From assembly GCF_019175385.1 (NCBI RefSeq), contig NC_083340.1:10490336-10554335 (forward strand): a stretch of DNA of 64,000 nt, given 5' to 3'. The DNA comes from Lycium barbarum (taxonomy: Eukaryota; Streptophyta; Magnoliopsida; Solanales; Solanaceae). Positions 46,421 through 57,440 of the stretch are shown here, one piece after another. The first letter of the stretch is position 1. The number at the start of each line of letters is the position of its first letter. The notes beneath the pieces were generated by a model. The model was given only the letters and a program-made list of their open reading frames with translations, searched no databases and had not been told where the DNA came from. Both the position numbers and the translations under genes were made by a program.

Positions 46421-47304
46421 CGAGAAAAGGACAAAAATGATCCCTTAACTATGATAGTAGGTTCAAAATAGTCCCTTAACTATGCACTTAACGGTTTTAG
46501 TCCTTTAAGTTTGTTACAAGTTAACAAAAACGGTCCCTTAACTATGAGAGTAGGTTCAAAATAGTCTCTTAACTATGCACTAAACGGTTTTGGTCCTCTA
46601 AGTTTGCCATAAGTTGACAAAATGGTCCCTTAACTATGAGGGTTGGTTAAAAATAGTCCCTTAAGTATGCACTTAACGGTTTGATAATGTCAGAAAATAA
46701 TGTCTCGAAACACAAAGACCGACGGACTCTATCGATTAAAACTGAGGGAATCCATCGACTAAATAAAATACACTAGACTTTAGAAATAAATTAGAAATAG
46801 CAGAAACTAAAAAAGTTGTCACTACCAAAAACAAGCGAAAAAAATGATGGACGGAAACCGATGGATAAAATCGAGGGACACTATTTTTGTTTTTTAATTT
46901 TTATTGTTTTTTACGAAAACCAACGGAAGTCCATCGGTTATTTTTGAGGAAAAATGCGCAGAAGTCCATCCTATAACCGACTAACGTCCATCGGTTTTGT
47001 CCCGAGTTATTTGACTGATCTAGAGTTCTCACTAATTTTTTTTTTTCCATAGTTCTTGTCAAATCTAACAAACAGAGTTCGATGAATATTTTGTCGAGAC
47101 TAAAACTGTCAACTTATGACAAACTTAAAGGACCAAAACCGTTAAGTGCATAGTTAAGGGATTATTTTGAACCTACTCTCATAGTTAAGGGACCGTTTTT
47201 GTTAACTTGTAACAAACTTAAAGGACTAAAACCGTTAAGTGCATAGTTAAGGGACTATTTTGAACCTACTATCATAATTAAGGGATCATTTTTATCCTTT
47301 TCTC
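46421..47304. mobile_element. MULE-type foldback element with tandem-repeat arms (884 bp)
   Basis: The ends are (C)GAGAAAAGGACAAAAATGA and the inverse of TCATTTTTATCCTTTTCTC. The perfect 9-bp duplication TAATTATTT flanks it at 46412-46420 and 47305-47313. The left arm contains about two and a half tandem units of roughly 92 bp, each with CCCTTAACTATG, TAGGTTCAAAATAGT and CGGTTTTxGTCC. The right arm contains two units in inverse order. The core (46680-47080) carries shorter CCGAYGGA/TCCATCGG inverted motifs. No coding frame is present. It ends 51 bp before the TATA box of the next gene. Confidence 0.88.
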
Positions 47305-47355
47305 TAATTATTTCCAGTAAATTCGAGAAGCAACGAATTATCCTTTAATCAGCAC

Positions 47356-47364
47356 TATATAAAA
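47356..47364 (+). promoter_or_regulatory. TATA box of Bax inhibitor-1 gene
   Basis: TATATAAAA lies about 92 bp upstream of the start codon, between the MULE element and the gene. It implies a leader of about 60-70 bases. Confidence 0.7.
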
Positions 47365-47455
47365 GGCATCTTACAAAGCGACTTGACATATCAATATAGC
47401 AGTGCGTACCCGTCGACTTTGAAAAAATATTGTTTGCTCGTTTCAGTACCAAAAA

Positions 47456-50353
47456 ATGGAGGGTTTCACATCGTTCTTCGATTCACAATCAGCATCTCGC
47501 AATCGTTGGAGTTACGATTGTCTCAAAAATTTCAACCAGATCTCTCCTATCGTTCAAACTCATCTCAAACAGGTCTCTTTTTTTTTTTTCTTTCTTTTAA
47601 TTTTAATTGAAATTTGAGATTTCTTACGGTATTATCATATTGTTTGAGCGTTCTACGGTTTGATTATTGTTTTTTTATTTGGACGGTTGAATTTTAGAAC
47701 GTATTAGGTGATAAGAATCAAGTTATTTCTCTTTTTTCTTGTTAATTTTGATACAGATTTGATATTTGTTATGGTATTTTTTTATTTTTTATTGCGGTTA
47801 GTTTTGTTAGGTTATTGAGATTTGAGATTCCTTACGGTTTGATTTTTGTACTAGTTTGACGGTTGAATTTTAGAACAAATTCGGTGATAAGAATCAAGTT
47901 ATTTTGCCTTTTGGCTACGTAACTTATCAGATTCTTTGTTATTTTGTTGAGAATTGCACTAAATTGAAATTTGTGGAAGCCCTGAGTTGTTGACGTTGAA
48001 AGGAGAAAGAATTAAATTGGAAGTCATGAGTAATTTGTTGAAATCTTATTTGAATAGCTCTTCTTTTCCACGTGGTTTAGAGTTTATTTCCGCCATGAGT
48101 TAATTAAGTAAAATTTTATAATATATTGAATGTTTCTTTGGTGTCTAATCATAAAGATCTTGAACATAAGAAAGGCAATTAATTACTTAGGTAGCTGAAC
48201 AAGAGCTCGTGTTAAATGATTAATACGCCCTCTGTTTCAATTTGTTTGTGTGGTATTGACTCGGTACGGAATTTAAGAAAGTAAAGAAGACTTTTAAATC
48301 TTGTGGTTTAGTTTCGTTAACTGAAGATTTGTAGAATGTACCAAAATGCTATTTAATTGTGTGGTAAGTTGAAAATAAAGAGTTGCCAAAAAAGGAAAGA
48401 GATATTCTTTGGGAGAAAAAGACTAAAAAGTAAAACAAACAAATTGGAACGGAGGGAATATCAGAAGACCGTTAGTGAATCAGCTTTTGATTGATTAATT
48501 TTGCGAAGTCATGCCAAATTAAGGAACTGATTTGCATTGAAATTTATCAATGTGGTGGAATTTGGTACCACGTATTTAGCTTTTTCCCAGTTTCTTCCTT
48601 AGTATATGGGGTTTTATTATGGCAAGTGTCTTATCCTGATGTTGATTTCTTTCATGGCTATAGGTCTACCTTACCCTATGTTGTGCTTTAGTAGCATCAG
48701 CTGCTGGGGCTTACCTTCACATTCTTTGGAATATCGGTGGCGTCTTCACTACACTGGCTTGCTTGGGAAGCATGGGGTGGCTTCTCTTAAGCCCTACTTA
48801 TCAAGAGGTATGCACCAACTTTACTGCCCTTGTAAATCTTAGCAGTCACTCATCGTGGCCTTCTTTAGCTGTGGAAATTTTGTGGTTGTGTTGATTATTG
48901 AATTTTAACTGATATTTCTGTTATTTTTTGGCGATCAGCAAAAAAGGGTGGCTCTTCTGATGGCAGCTGCGCTCTTTCAAGGCGCTTCGACGGGTCCTCT
49001 GATTAAAATGGGCATTGACTTCGATCCAAGGTGTGTCTCCCTTCATATTGTCCTTTTTCGTGTTTGAAAATATCGTTCCTGTTTTCTTGCGTGCTAGTTT
49101 GAGTCTTCTTGTTGTATGTTAAACTACTAATGTGAAAACCAGATATGCATTTAGCTCATTTTTGTTTTGGGCTTTTCTTCTTCTGAGTTGGAAGTGGGGT
49201 TCCTTTGTTGTGGTATTAGGGTATTATGTTGGGTCTCTATATTTGCAGTGCTTTATTTGACACTTGTCATGTGTGCTGCTTTCGTATGCATCATACCTGG
49301 TTTGCTCTTTCATTTGTGAATTTAAGGATCAGATCCCCTTCTCTGATATGCAAAAGCGCCACCAGATTTTGCCCTAATATTTTTGGTGGAGTTGAATTCT
49401 GCAAAGGGAATAGAATGAGAGCTAGTCTGTTTCAAGGCCCTTGCAATCCAACTTAACTCAGTTGGTGATAGTCTGGTACTCTGATGCATGAATTTAACTG
49501 CAGCATTATCATGCGAGGGTTTAGTGACTCCTTTTGCTGATTTTCTCACCACATAACTCTTGTAATAGCCTGTGTAATTCTGTGTCCTTGTGTGTATTGT
49601 GTCTGTTTTAAGTGCAAGGTCAGCTAAAATGTGCAATCCTTATAGTCCAACACTGACTATTTAACAGCTTTAAGGTTTACAACCTTGAGGGGAGACTCTT
49701 CTGATACATAACTTTCTTCCATTGCAGCATTGTGCTTGGTGCTTTTGTAGGTTGTGCTTTGGTTTTTGGTTGCTTTTCAGCTGCTGCCATGGTGGCAAGG
49801 CGCAGGGAGTACTTGTACCTTGGGGGCTTTCTTTCTTCTGGTGTCTCCCTCCTCTTCTGGTTGTCCTTTGCGTCCTCCATCTTTGGTGGTTCCATGGCCC
49901 TTTTCAAGTTTGAGGTATACCCATTGTTTCTTGTGTGCTTGTAGTGTCGGCTTTTAGCATCCTTTATTTTGTAAGTTGCTGTAATATCTTTTTCCGTTAA
50001 CACCACACCTCTTATCTGGCAGTTGTATTTTGGGCTCTTGGTATTCGTGGGCTACATTGTCTTTGACACCCAAGAAATTATTGAGAAGGCTCACTTGGGT
50101 GACATGGACTATGTCAAGCATGCATTGACCCTCTTCGTAGATTTTGCTGATGTGTTTGTACGGATTCTGATCATCATGGTAAAGGAGATATTTCAGTTGT
50201 GCTTATATTGATTTCCTACTGGGTTAAATGCTTGATCTTTCCATGTTTTGGCCACCAAAAATTGACTCTTGTTTCCTTCTTTTTTTTTTTTTTTTTTTCC
50301 AGTTAAAGAATGCATCTGAGAAGGAAGAGGAGAAAAAGAAGAGGAGAAACTAG
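47456..50353 (+). CDS. BI-1: Bax inhibitor-1 (TMBIM family)
   Basis: Encodes a 248-residue multi-pass ER membrane protein that suppresses cell death and modulates ER calcium. Exons: 47456-47572, 48664-48807, 48939-49030, 49728-49914, 50023-50178 and 50303-50353; phases match and all introns are GT-AG. The cytosolic N-terminus MEGFTSFFDSQSASRNRWSY, with ISPIVQTHLKQVYLTLCCAL, is the plant BI-1 signature. Six or seven hydrophobic segments follow, with GAYLHILWNIGG, GASTGPLIKMGIDFDPSIVL, ARRREYLYLGG, FGLLVFVGYIVFDTQEIIEK and HALTLFVDFADVFVRILIIM. The charged tail SEKEEEKKKRRN is the known C-terminal regulatory segment. Length equals the family norm (about 247-250). The start is fixed by family length and the upstream TATA box. 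Confidence 0.97.
48226..48458. mobile_element. Stowaway-type MITE in BI-1 intron 1 (233 bp)
   Basis: The ends CGCCCTCTGTTTCAATTTG and the inverse of CAAATTGGAACGGAGGGAA are inverted repeats. TA flanks occur at 48224-48225 and 48459-48460. Confidence 0.75.
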
Positions 50354-51460
50354 ATCTGGTCAATAGGCTACTGAAGCTCTACCTGTTTGATTCACACACT
50401 TGTCCGTTCACCTCAAACAAGCATGTTAATAGTTTGACACTAGCTTTTGCTTAGGCTGTGATACAATGTTATGTGATGTGCCATTATCGCTGTGATTGAA
50501 CATGTGGCTCTTTTATGAAACTTTTAACTTTTGATAAGAAATTCCTTGTGATAGAATTGTAGGTGATGCTTTAGTTTCTTTTTAATCTCCTTTCTGTATG
50601 CATCCGTTCTGAGTGCATTGTCAGTCTTGTGTACCACCCAAAGTTGGTTCCCTTTCTAAGGGGGAATCCTGTATATTCTTTACCCGTCCCTGATTTCTGT
50701 GTATGTTGAATGAGTTGGAGGGGATGTTCTTTGTTGTGGGATGAATATATGCGTAAATGCAAAATAAATTAAGAAGATTTATATTTATATATACTATAAC
50801 TCTGTTAAGTGTTGATAGTATTTGGAGGACGATTGGTCAAGACAAAATTAGCAGCAAGAGTTCCAAAAGTACGCGACAATGGACTGGTTTAAACGGTCTG
50901 TGCCTAAGTTGCCGAAGCTAAACGGCTCCTTCCTCTAGCTCGAGAGGCATGCGATTTGCCTTGAGTAGTTATAAGTCCAATTTCATTATCAAGAATGTCA
51001 AGATCAGAACTTCGTTTCCAGTCTTACTTCCGGTTTGTCGAGTTGCCCAAAAGCTGTATGAAAAATTAGAGAGGAGATACTCTACCCTTCGCGGACCTAA
51101 ATACCACTGGGTATATGTTGTTATTATAGGTTTAAGTTTAACTATTGTTAATTTGAAGGTAAAGTTCAGAATTCCAAGATTAATAGGTTCCGCTTAAAGG
51201 AATAGTTCCACCGAAGGTGTATTTTGTTAATTTTTTTATTATTTTGTTCTTAATGGTTTCTTATTTCTCAAAATACCTCTTACAAAACAAAATCTATAAT
51301 CTCTTCTTACTCATATTTGTCATTTCTGCTTTTCCTTGCAAATATATTTTAGAATATATAGGCTTTTGTAAGAAATTTAAGTGTATTTTAGTCATTTTAA
51401 TAGAAAAAGATTTATTAGCATTTTTTCTTATTAACACATGAATTATTTGTTATTTGTTTT
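50354..51460. other. BI-1 3' region and intergenic sequence
   Basis: The 3' UTR of BI-1 probably occupies the first 200-300 bases. An 82-codon frame at 50949-51197 (with RVAQKLYEKLERRYS and a hydrophobic segment) is not recognised and lacks a clear context. I leave it unnamed. Confidence 0.4.
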
Positions 51461-51682
51461 AGTATTTTTCATTCAAACACATAATTATATAAATATACAA
51501 AATTAATGTCAATATTAAAAAAGATTTTTAAGCACTTAAAATTTATACTTTAGTTACCACTACATACTAAAATTATCAATTTCAGTATTTTTCATTCAAA
51601 CACATAATTATATAAATATACAAAATTAATGTCAATACTAAAAAAGATTTTTCAGCACTTAAAATTTATACTTTAGTTACCA
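51461..51682 (+). repeat. Tandem duplication, 123-bp period
   Basis: Copy 1 starts at 51461 and copy 2 at 51584, both with AGTATTTTTCATTCAAACAC. They stay nearly identical for about 100 bp, through TTATACTTTAGTTACCA. The few differences indicate a recent duplication. Confidence 0.85.
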
Positions 51683-51714
51683 TCAGTTAAAATCGTAGCT
51701 AATGAGGCGTAAGT

Positions 51715-51863
51715 TTTTTTAGATTTTAAACTCATATCAACTTGTCAAGGCATAGCTTGTTAAATATTCTGATGTGAATTTATGTCCCGTTAAAAAGTTG
51801 TTTGCCTTGAGTATGTGTAAAAATTAAAGACAAACCCAAAACAGGTAAAAAGTGCAAATAACC
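51715..51863. mobile_element. Fragment of the 'GCAAATGACCC' MITE family
   Basis: Contains GATGTGAATTTATGTCCCG, TTAAAAAGTTGTTTGCCTTG, then AAAGACAAACCCAAAACAGG and AGTGCAAATAACCC. This matches the right half of 38060-38230. The left end is missing. It lies about 240 bp upstream of the next gene's start codon. Confidence 0.5.
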
Positions 51864-52101
51864 CTGCTCAATTGAAACGGATCATATTTGTGGAGCATCC
51901 CTGACCGACCCGACCCGACCCGGTTAAATTATCCATGTGGCGGTAAAACCCAGGGAAAGGGACTACTGTCTACTAGTCTTCTTCTTCAGCTTGACCCTGA
52001 ATACAATTCTTCCAACTCCACAACAAAATTACTACAGCAATTTTTCAGTTATTCTTGAATTAGAGCTGTGAGATTTGCTATAGAAAGAAAAAAAGAAACA
52101 A

Positions 52102-55014
52102 ATGAAGAAGCTTATAGAATTTGGAAGAAAAGCAATGTTCTATATTAGGGTTCTGTCAGGTTATGAAGAACGTAGAATTCGTTCTTATCGATTACAAATT
52201 CAACAACGTCTTCAACAGGTTCAAATTCATTCATTTTTCCCCCTTTGTTGAATTGTAAAAGAAATGTGAAAGTTATTGTTACTGTTGGTTAACAGTATAA
52301 ACATTTCGTTATTGAAATTGTAGTTGGACAATATTGAGTTAAAGCTTTAATCTTGTCTGCACTAGATTTACTTGGCACTGGAAAAATACAATTTAAATCA
52401 CCAAATGCAGCCATTGGACCTTTACTTTATCCATTACCTTAGATTTGTGATTATACTCTTTTGGTGTGTGTATATATATGTATGTGTATGTTCCAGTATA
52501 AGTTTGTTGTTTGGAAACTGCTAGGGTGGCTCAGTTGGTTGAGCATGGGGCTTTCACAGTGGAGGTCTCAGGTTCGAAACCCCCTGCATACGACAGTAGG
52601 GGATTTGCCTTCTGGGTCGAGCTCGTCGCACGGGGCTTGTCTAGTGCGGGTTATCTCTCCTGTGTGGTTTGCGAGCTATTGCACAGGAGCTGGGTTTACC
52701 TTGTGCGCACCCGAAGGGTAGCGGCTGCGGGTTCCCATGTCATAAAAAAAAAAAAAAAAAAAAGTTTGTTGTTTGGATAACTCTAGAATACATATTGTAG
52801 AGTCTTTAGTCTTTGGGTCAAAAAGATTTCATTCAAGACTTAATTGAGGCATAATTTATACACCATCTCAAGCGTCTTTTTCTCTTGAGCATAGCGATCT
52901 TTTTATTTTATTCGTGGTTTTTGTGTGTGTGCGCGTTTTTGGGGGGGGGGGGGACTAGGGATAGGCAGATCGACGACTCCGCTATCTCCAATTCCAATTA
53001 TATTTCTGTTGAAATTTTTCAAAAGGGATGTATTTATATTAAGTCCATACACATTGTAAAAAGAGAGTAATGCGTGCAGGTGTACTTTGCACCACTTTAT
53101 TAAAATCCTGGACTGGCCTCTTGGTTAAGGTCATGTTTTCTAATTTGTGTAGGAAATGGGAGGCCCCTGACGGTCTTGGGCTTGGTTCAGTTTCCAATAC
53201 ACCCAGCCAGAAAGTATAAAAGAAGCGCTATAGGTGACTGTTGCTAGCAACTAGACTAATGCTTGATGATTTGTTGCAATTTTTTTTGACAAATTGGTGT
53301 CTTCGAAAATATTAGTTGGTAGATTGTTTTGCTTGCCGTGTTTTTTTTGTTCTAAACCCTTTTTTTGATTTCTGTTTCTGTATCAATGTGTGTCTGATCA
53401 GGCGGAAGAGAAGAAGGCAGCAGTAAGGAAAATCCCTGAGCAGATGATTTTATCAGAAGTTAGGCGCATGGTGGAAGAGATGCAAGCTCTGAATAAGAAG
53501 TTAGAAGATACTGTAAGCTCACAATTTTCTTGAGTCTTATTTTGTTATTTCGTAATTGAGAAGCATGCTGCCAATCACCTTAATGGTTCTGATTATAACA
53601 CTTTAACAACGGTTGAACTATCGATGGTGCATTTTTTAGATTAAAAAGTTTGAATAACTTATAGAAATCGGATTCTCCGCAACAATGGGAATAGGGAAAT
53701 CTTCTTCTGCAAGTTTAGCGTTGCTCTATCCCGTATAATGGTGTTGGACAAAGTTCATTGTTATATATGGTGGATAAGATAGACATAACCAAAACTCTTA
53801 TAATGGGTGTGGTAAAAAGTGTGTTAAATGAGTAATAGTTTAATTGTAAAAGAAGTGAACAACACAAGGTGATAAGATGTCATATCAAATTTGAAATGGT
53901 AACGTACCGTTAGCTTAGATTAGTTTGAATTGACCTGTCAAAAAAGTTTATACTGAGAATTGCCATTGGGAGAGAAGAAGAAGTCAAGTCTTCTTTAGAC
54001 GGACCGAAAAGCAAAGTAGGTTAATTTATTGGGATGGATCCCTTTACTTCTTTTTGTTTCAGTTTGCAATAGAGAAGAGCAAGTTCTCTACTGATATCAA
54101 TTTACTTCTCTCCTTAGACTCATGTTTATTGTAACTGCTTTGCCATCTCTTTTAGTATTTGATCGTGGTCAATTCCGTGAATGAATCCTTTAGACAATTT
54201 GCATTACCCACATACTTATAAAAAAGAAGTGTGTGTTCTCCTTTTCCGGTTGTCTATACATTCCCTTGTGCTTTTCTCCTTTGTCTACACATTTTCTCCT
54301 CTCAGAAATTCTGGACTCCTCGCCTTCCCGTTTCTTTCTGCAGACTGGCAATTCATTGAATTCACAAATGATAGGTGTTATCTTCACAGGCAAAGTTGCT
54401 TCCCTTTAGTTTGGAGCAGATATTACTTGCATTTTCCTTGGAACTTCCCGTTCAACTAGCAGGCCCAGAATGGGTTGAAAACATGTTTTCTTAAGGACTA
54501 AATCACCCATACTCTGATGTTGAACATATACTTCCAAAGCTGGGAGAGCGGAGATGGCTCATGAGTCAATTAGTATTTCTCCCAATTCATACTTGTCTAT
54601 CTGTTAAATCAGAATTACTTGTTGCCTCACGGTGTTAGGAGAATGTTAATTGTACTGAATGCAAAATAGGGTTAGGTTCAATCTTCTTCTACTCGTGGCT
54701 TTGTGTTACTTATAGAATGTGCTCCCTGTGTTATTGAAGATTTTCTGGCCTTAATTGATGAATGATTAATGGTTGAATATTTTCAGGAGACTGCTATAAA
54801 TGAGTATTTCAAGCCTTTAGACCAGCAAGCAGAAGAAGTAATGAAAATGCAACTTAAGGGAGATGAAAGTAGAAAAGATGAGCTGATGGAGGCCATGCAG
54901 AAGCAAGCACTTCTTGAGATGGCTCAAGCAGAGAAACTAAAAAACATGCAAATGCTAAACACAAACAAACATCTCCAAGATAAAGCATCCACAGAGACGC
55001 TCAATCAGAAGTAA
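52102..55014 (+). CDS. Small coiled-coil protein of unknown function
   Basis: Three exons give 151 residues: 52102-52218, 53402-53512 and 54787-55014, with phase 0 at both junctions and proper GT-AG sites. The start is the first ATG after a plausible leader and has an AAATG context. Residues 1-39 are basic with one short hydrophobic patch (AMFYIRVLSGYEERRIRSYR). Residues 40-76 (AEEKKAAVRKIPEQMI, RRMVEEMQALNKKLE) and 77-130 (EEVMKMQLKGDESRKDELME, QALLEMAQAEKLKNMQML) have strong heptad character and many Glu, Lys and Gln. I remember similar unnamed proteins in other land plants, but cannot name a function. No signal peptide or clear membrane span is seen. The basic start could suit an organelle, but this is a guess. 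Confidence 0.8.
52516..52762 (+). mobile_element. Full-length tRNA-derived SINE with A tail, in intron 1 of the coiled-coil gene
   Basis: The head has box A-like GTGGCTCAGTTGGTTGAGC and box B-like AGGTTCGAAACCC. The body, with TTCTGGGTCGAGCTCG, CTCTCCTGTGTGGTTTGCG and GCGCACCCGAAGGGTAGC, is a pattern I know from Solanaceae SINEs. It ends in about 20 A. The perfect 15-bp direct repeat AGTTTGTTGTTTGGA flanks it at 52501-52515 and 52763-52777. The ORFs at 52461-52780 come from the SINE and are not genes. Confidence 0.92.
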
Positions 55015-57329
55015 GATAATTTTGTAGAGTATTAAGTTCGTGGAATTGGTACTGTAAGAGTTCTTCTAGTTTTGCTAAAGCAAGAAGACATTATTTTGCC
55101 AAAGCAAGAAAGATGAATCAGGTCCAGCCCTAAGCATCTGATCAATTTGTAACAATAAAGAGCGACAGTCCTCCGAAGGTAGAGCTAGGATTTTGGATTT
55201 ATGAGTTCTGAATTCTAGAAAGATAGCTTAGTGGGTTCTTGATAAATTATTTATACATATTTAGGTGGTATTTTACACAGTGACAGGGTCTTAGGCCTAA
55301 GCTACTGGGCAAACCCGTGGACAGCCTTGTACGCCCACCCCTGCAAGCCTCCTCATTCATTTTAACACCATATGCCAGTTTTAATTGTGGAATTTTTTAC
55401 TTTGTTCCTGCAGGAAATTTTATGTTCCCTGCATTGAAGTGTTCTATTCCTGTAAAAAAACATGTCGAATATAGCTTCAGCTTGGTGAGATGAGTAGATT
55501 CATTCTGAGAATTACTTTAGTTTCTTCTAATAGAAATTGTCTCGGTTGAAGGCAATTTTATGTCAAAATGATGCATCATTATGTTTCTATTTGGCATATT
55601 CAATCAAACTGTTAATTTAACTTTTATCTTAAGGAGGTTTGAGTTATCATGTCAGTTTTTTTATTAAAAAAAAAAAAAATCTGCTGTAAGAGGCTAGATT
55701 AGATATATATTGAGTTTTCAAACTCCAACCTCACATAGTTGTTTTGAGTTTGAATTTCTAGTGCACAAGGTACTAGATATTCCCCTTGATGAATGAAATT
55801 GACATGATTCTTGGGAAGTTTTCCAAATAGCCACTTTCCAGCTCCTGTAATTGAAAATAGACAATATCATAGAGTTTCACATATGCTATTTTTCAAAGAT
55901 ATGATCGAAAAGTGATCAGTAAAGCTTTTTCTCTTTTCCCCCTTTCATTTCATTGTTGTCGGATTAGAATTCAAATTAATAAATTCTAAGTTGACTGCAG
56001 AAAATATTATTTTGGAAGAAAACCTACTATTGGTGGTGGAAGATTTGCTTTTACCCAATGGGCCTGCCTTAGAAGGGGAACTTTGTATAATCTTGGACTA
56101 GACCAAAGGTTGCCCAAATGAAGAAGTTCCTATTATAGACAATTTCTTGGTTTAGTTCCTTTCGTCTGTTGACGCAGTCTACAACTACGTATTACCGTGG
56201 GATAATTACACTTTTAATTTCTCGGGTATTGATAAATTTTGATTGTGGTCGTTTATGATATTTCAATAAGCATATTTAACTTTGAATTTGTTAAAACGTG
56301 TTTTTATCGCTTTATACGGAAAGCATGTTATATTTAGATTATTTTAAGACTTAATTATCCTCAAATATGAAGTAACAATATGAATCTTAGTTCAACACAT
56401 GGATAATCAAATGGTTAACATGTATAATTCGTTAAATTTCTGGAAGAGTCACAAGAAGAAGGAACAAAAGCGCATATTTTAATTGCTTGAAGGTTTATTG
56501 TGCTTAATTGAATATTCCAAGGACTAATCGGGGATTAAAAGTACAAAATAATTAGGAGTTTGTCTCTGTGTGTATGTAGGGAGGGGCGGGGGGTTGAGAA
56601 AGATTATTTACTCTAAACAAAGATTCCTGATCCCATAAATTTAAAACTTCTAAATTTCACACATTACTATGAGTCTATGACCCACAAAGAGCGTAAATCA
56701 AAAAGAATAGAAGGTACATAGAATAGATCAAAAATATAATAAAGGATGGCACAGCCAAATCGCCCTAAAATACAGTTCAATTGGATTTATCCTCTTTTAT
56801 TGTCAAACAAAGAGCTTTCTTGTTGACAAAGGGCTTTCTTGGTTGTCTTCATGTCTATGGACCATCCACTAAGATACACCCAAACAAAATATTTTTAAAT
56901 AAGAGAGAAAGAAGAAAGAAAAACAAAATGAAGATGTCTATGATTGGCTTTTCCTTCTATATCTTATCTATGTATCGTTTTTAATTTCTAATTTCTTGGA
57001 CATTCAAATGGAACATACGAGATATTGTGCATATAAAACAACCTCCAGTCTTTTAGTTATACGAAAAAGATAACGTTATGAGTCAAATAATGCTCGATTT
57101 ATCCACAAGAAAAGAAACATCTTGTTATTGGTGTATCCCTAATACTTGTTTAATTCTTCCCTTGATCGTTTCAACTCGTTTTAGTCTTAACTTTTGCTCA
57201 CATTACTGGTCCCAAGTTCAGATAAAGGAGGTAGAATATGATATATAGGCTGACATTTAGCATAAAATTATCTAATATATTCAGAACACATCCTCATTAT
57301 ATCAATCGTTGTTGTTTGTTCCTACAAAG
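55015..57329. other. Downstream and intergenic sequence
   Basis: Includes the likely 3' UTR of the coiled-coil gene, an A-run near 55664-55679 and otherwise AT-rich sequence. No gene is recognised. Short frames near 56781-56984 have no domain. Confidence 0.4.
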
Positions 57330-57440
57330 GGTCTATTGGAAACAACCTCTCTATTCCATAAAAATAGAGGTAAGGTCTGCGTATATCTATTCTCCCCAGA
57401 CTCCACTTGTGGGATTACACTGGGTATGCATGTTGTTATT
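57330..57440 (+). mobile_element. TS-type SINE 3' fragment
   Basis: GGGTCTATTGGAAACAACC, AGGTCTGCGTATATCTATTC and CCACTTGTGGGATTACACTG, ending GGTATGCATGTTGTTATTTG, match the TS 3' body. The head is missing. Short flanks TTGTTGTTTGTTCC and TTGTTATTTGTTCC are similar but may derive from the tail itself. Confidence 0.7.

Noticed and set aside
50949..51197. 82-codon frame with a hydrophobic stretch
   Set aside because: It has no recognisable family and no gene context, and a single short frame of this size is expected by chance. Kept only as a remark.
52461..52780. Two overlapping open frames, one with a GTRRVAAAGSHV-like end
   Set aside because: Both are translations of a tRNA-derived SINE.
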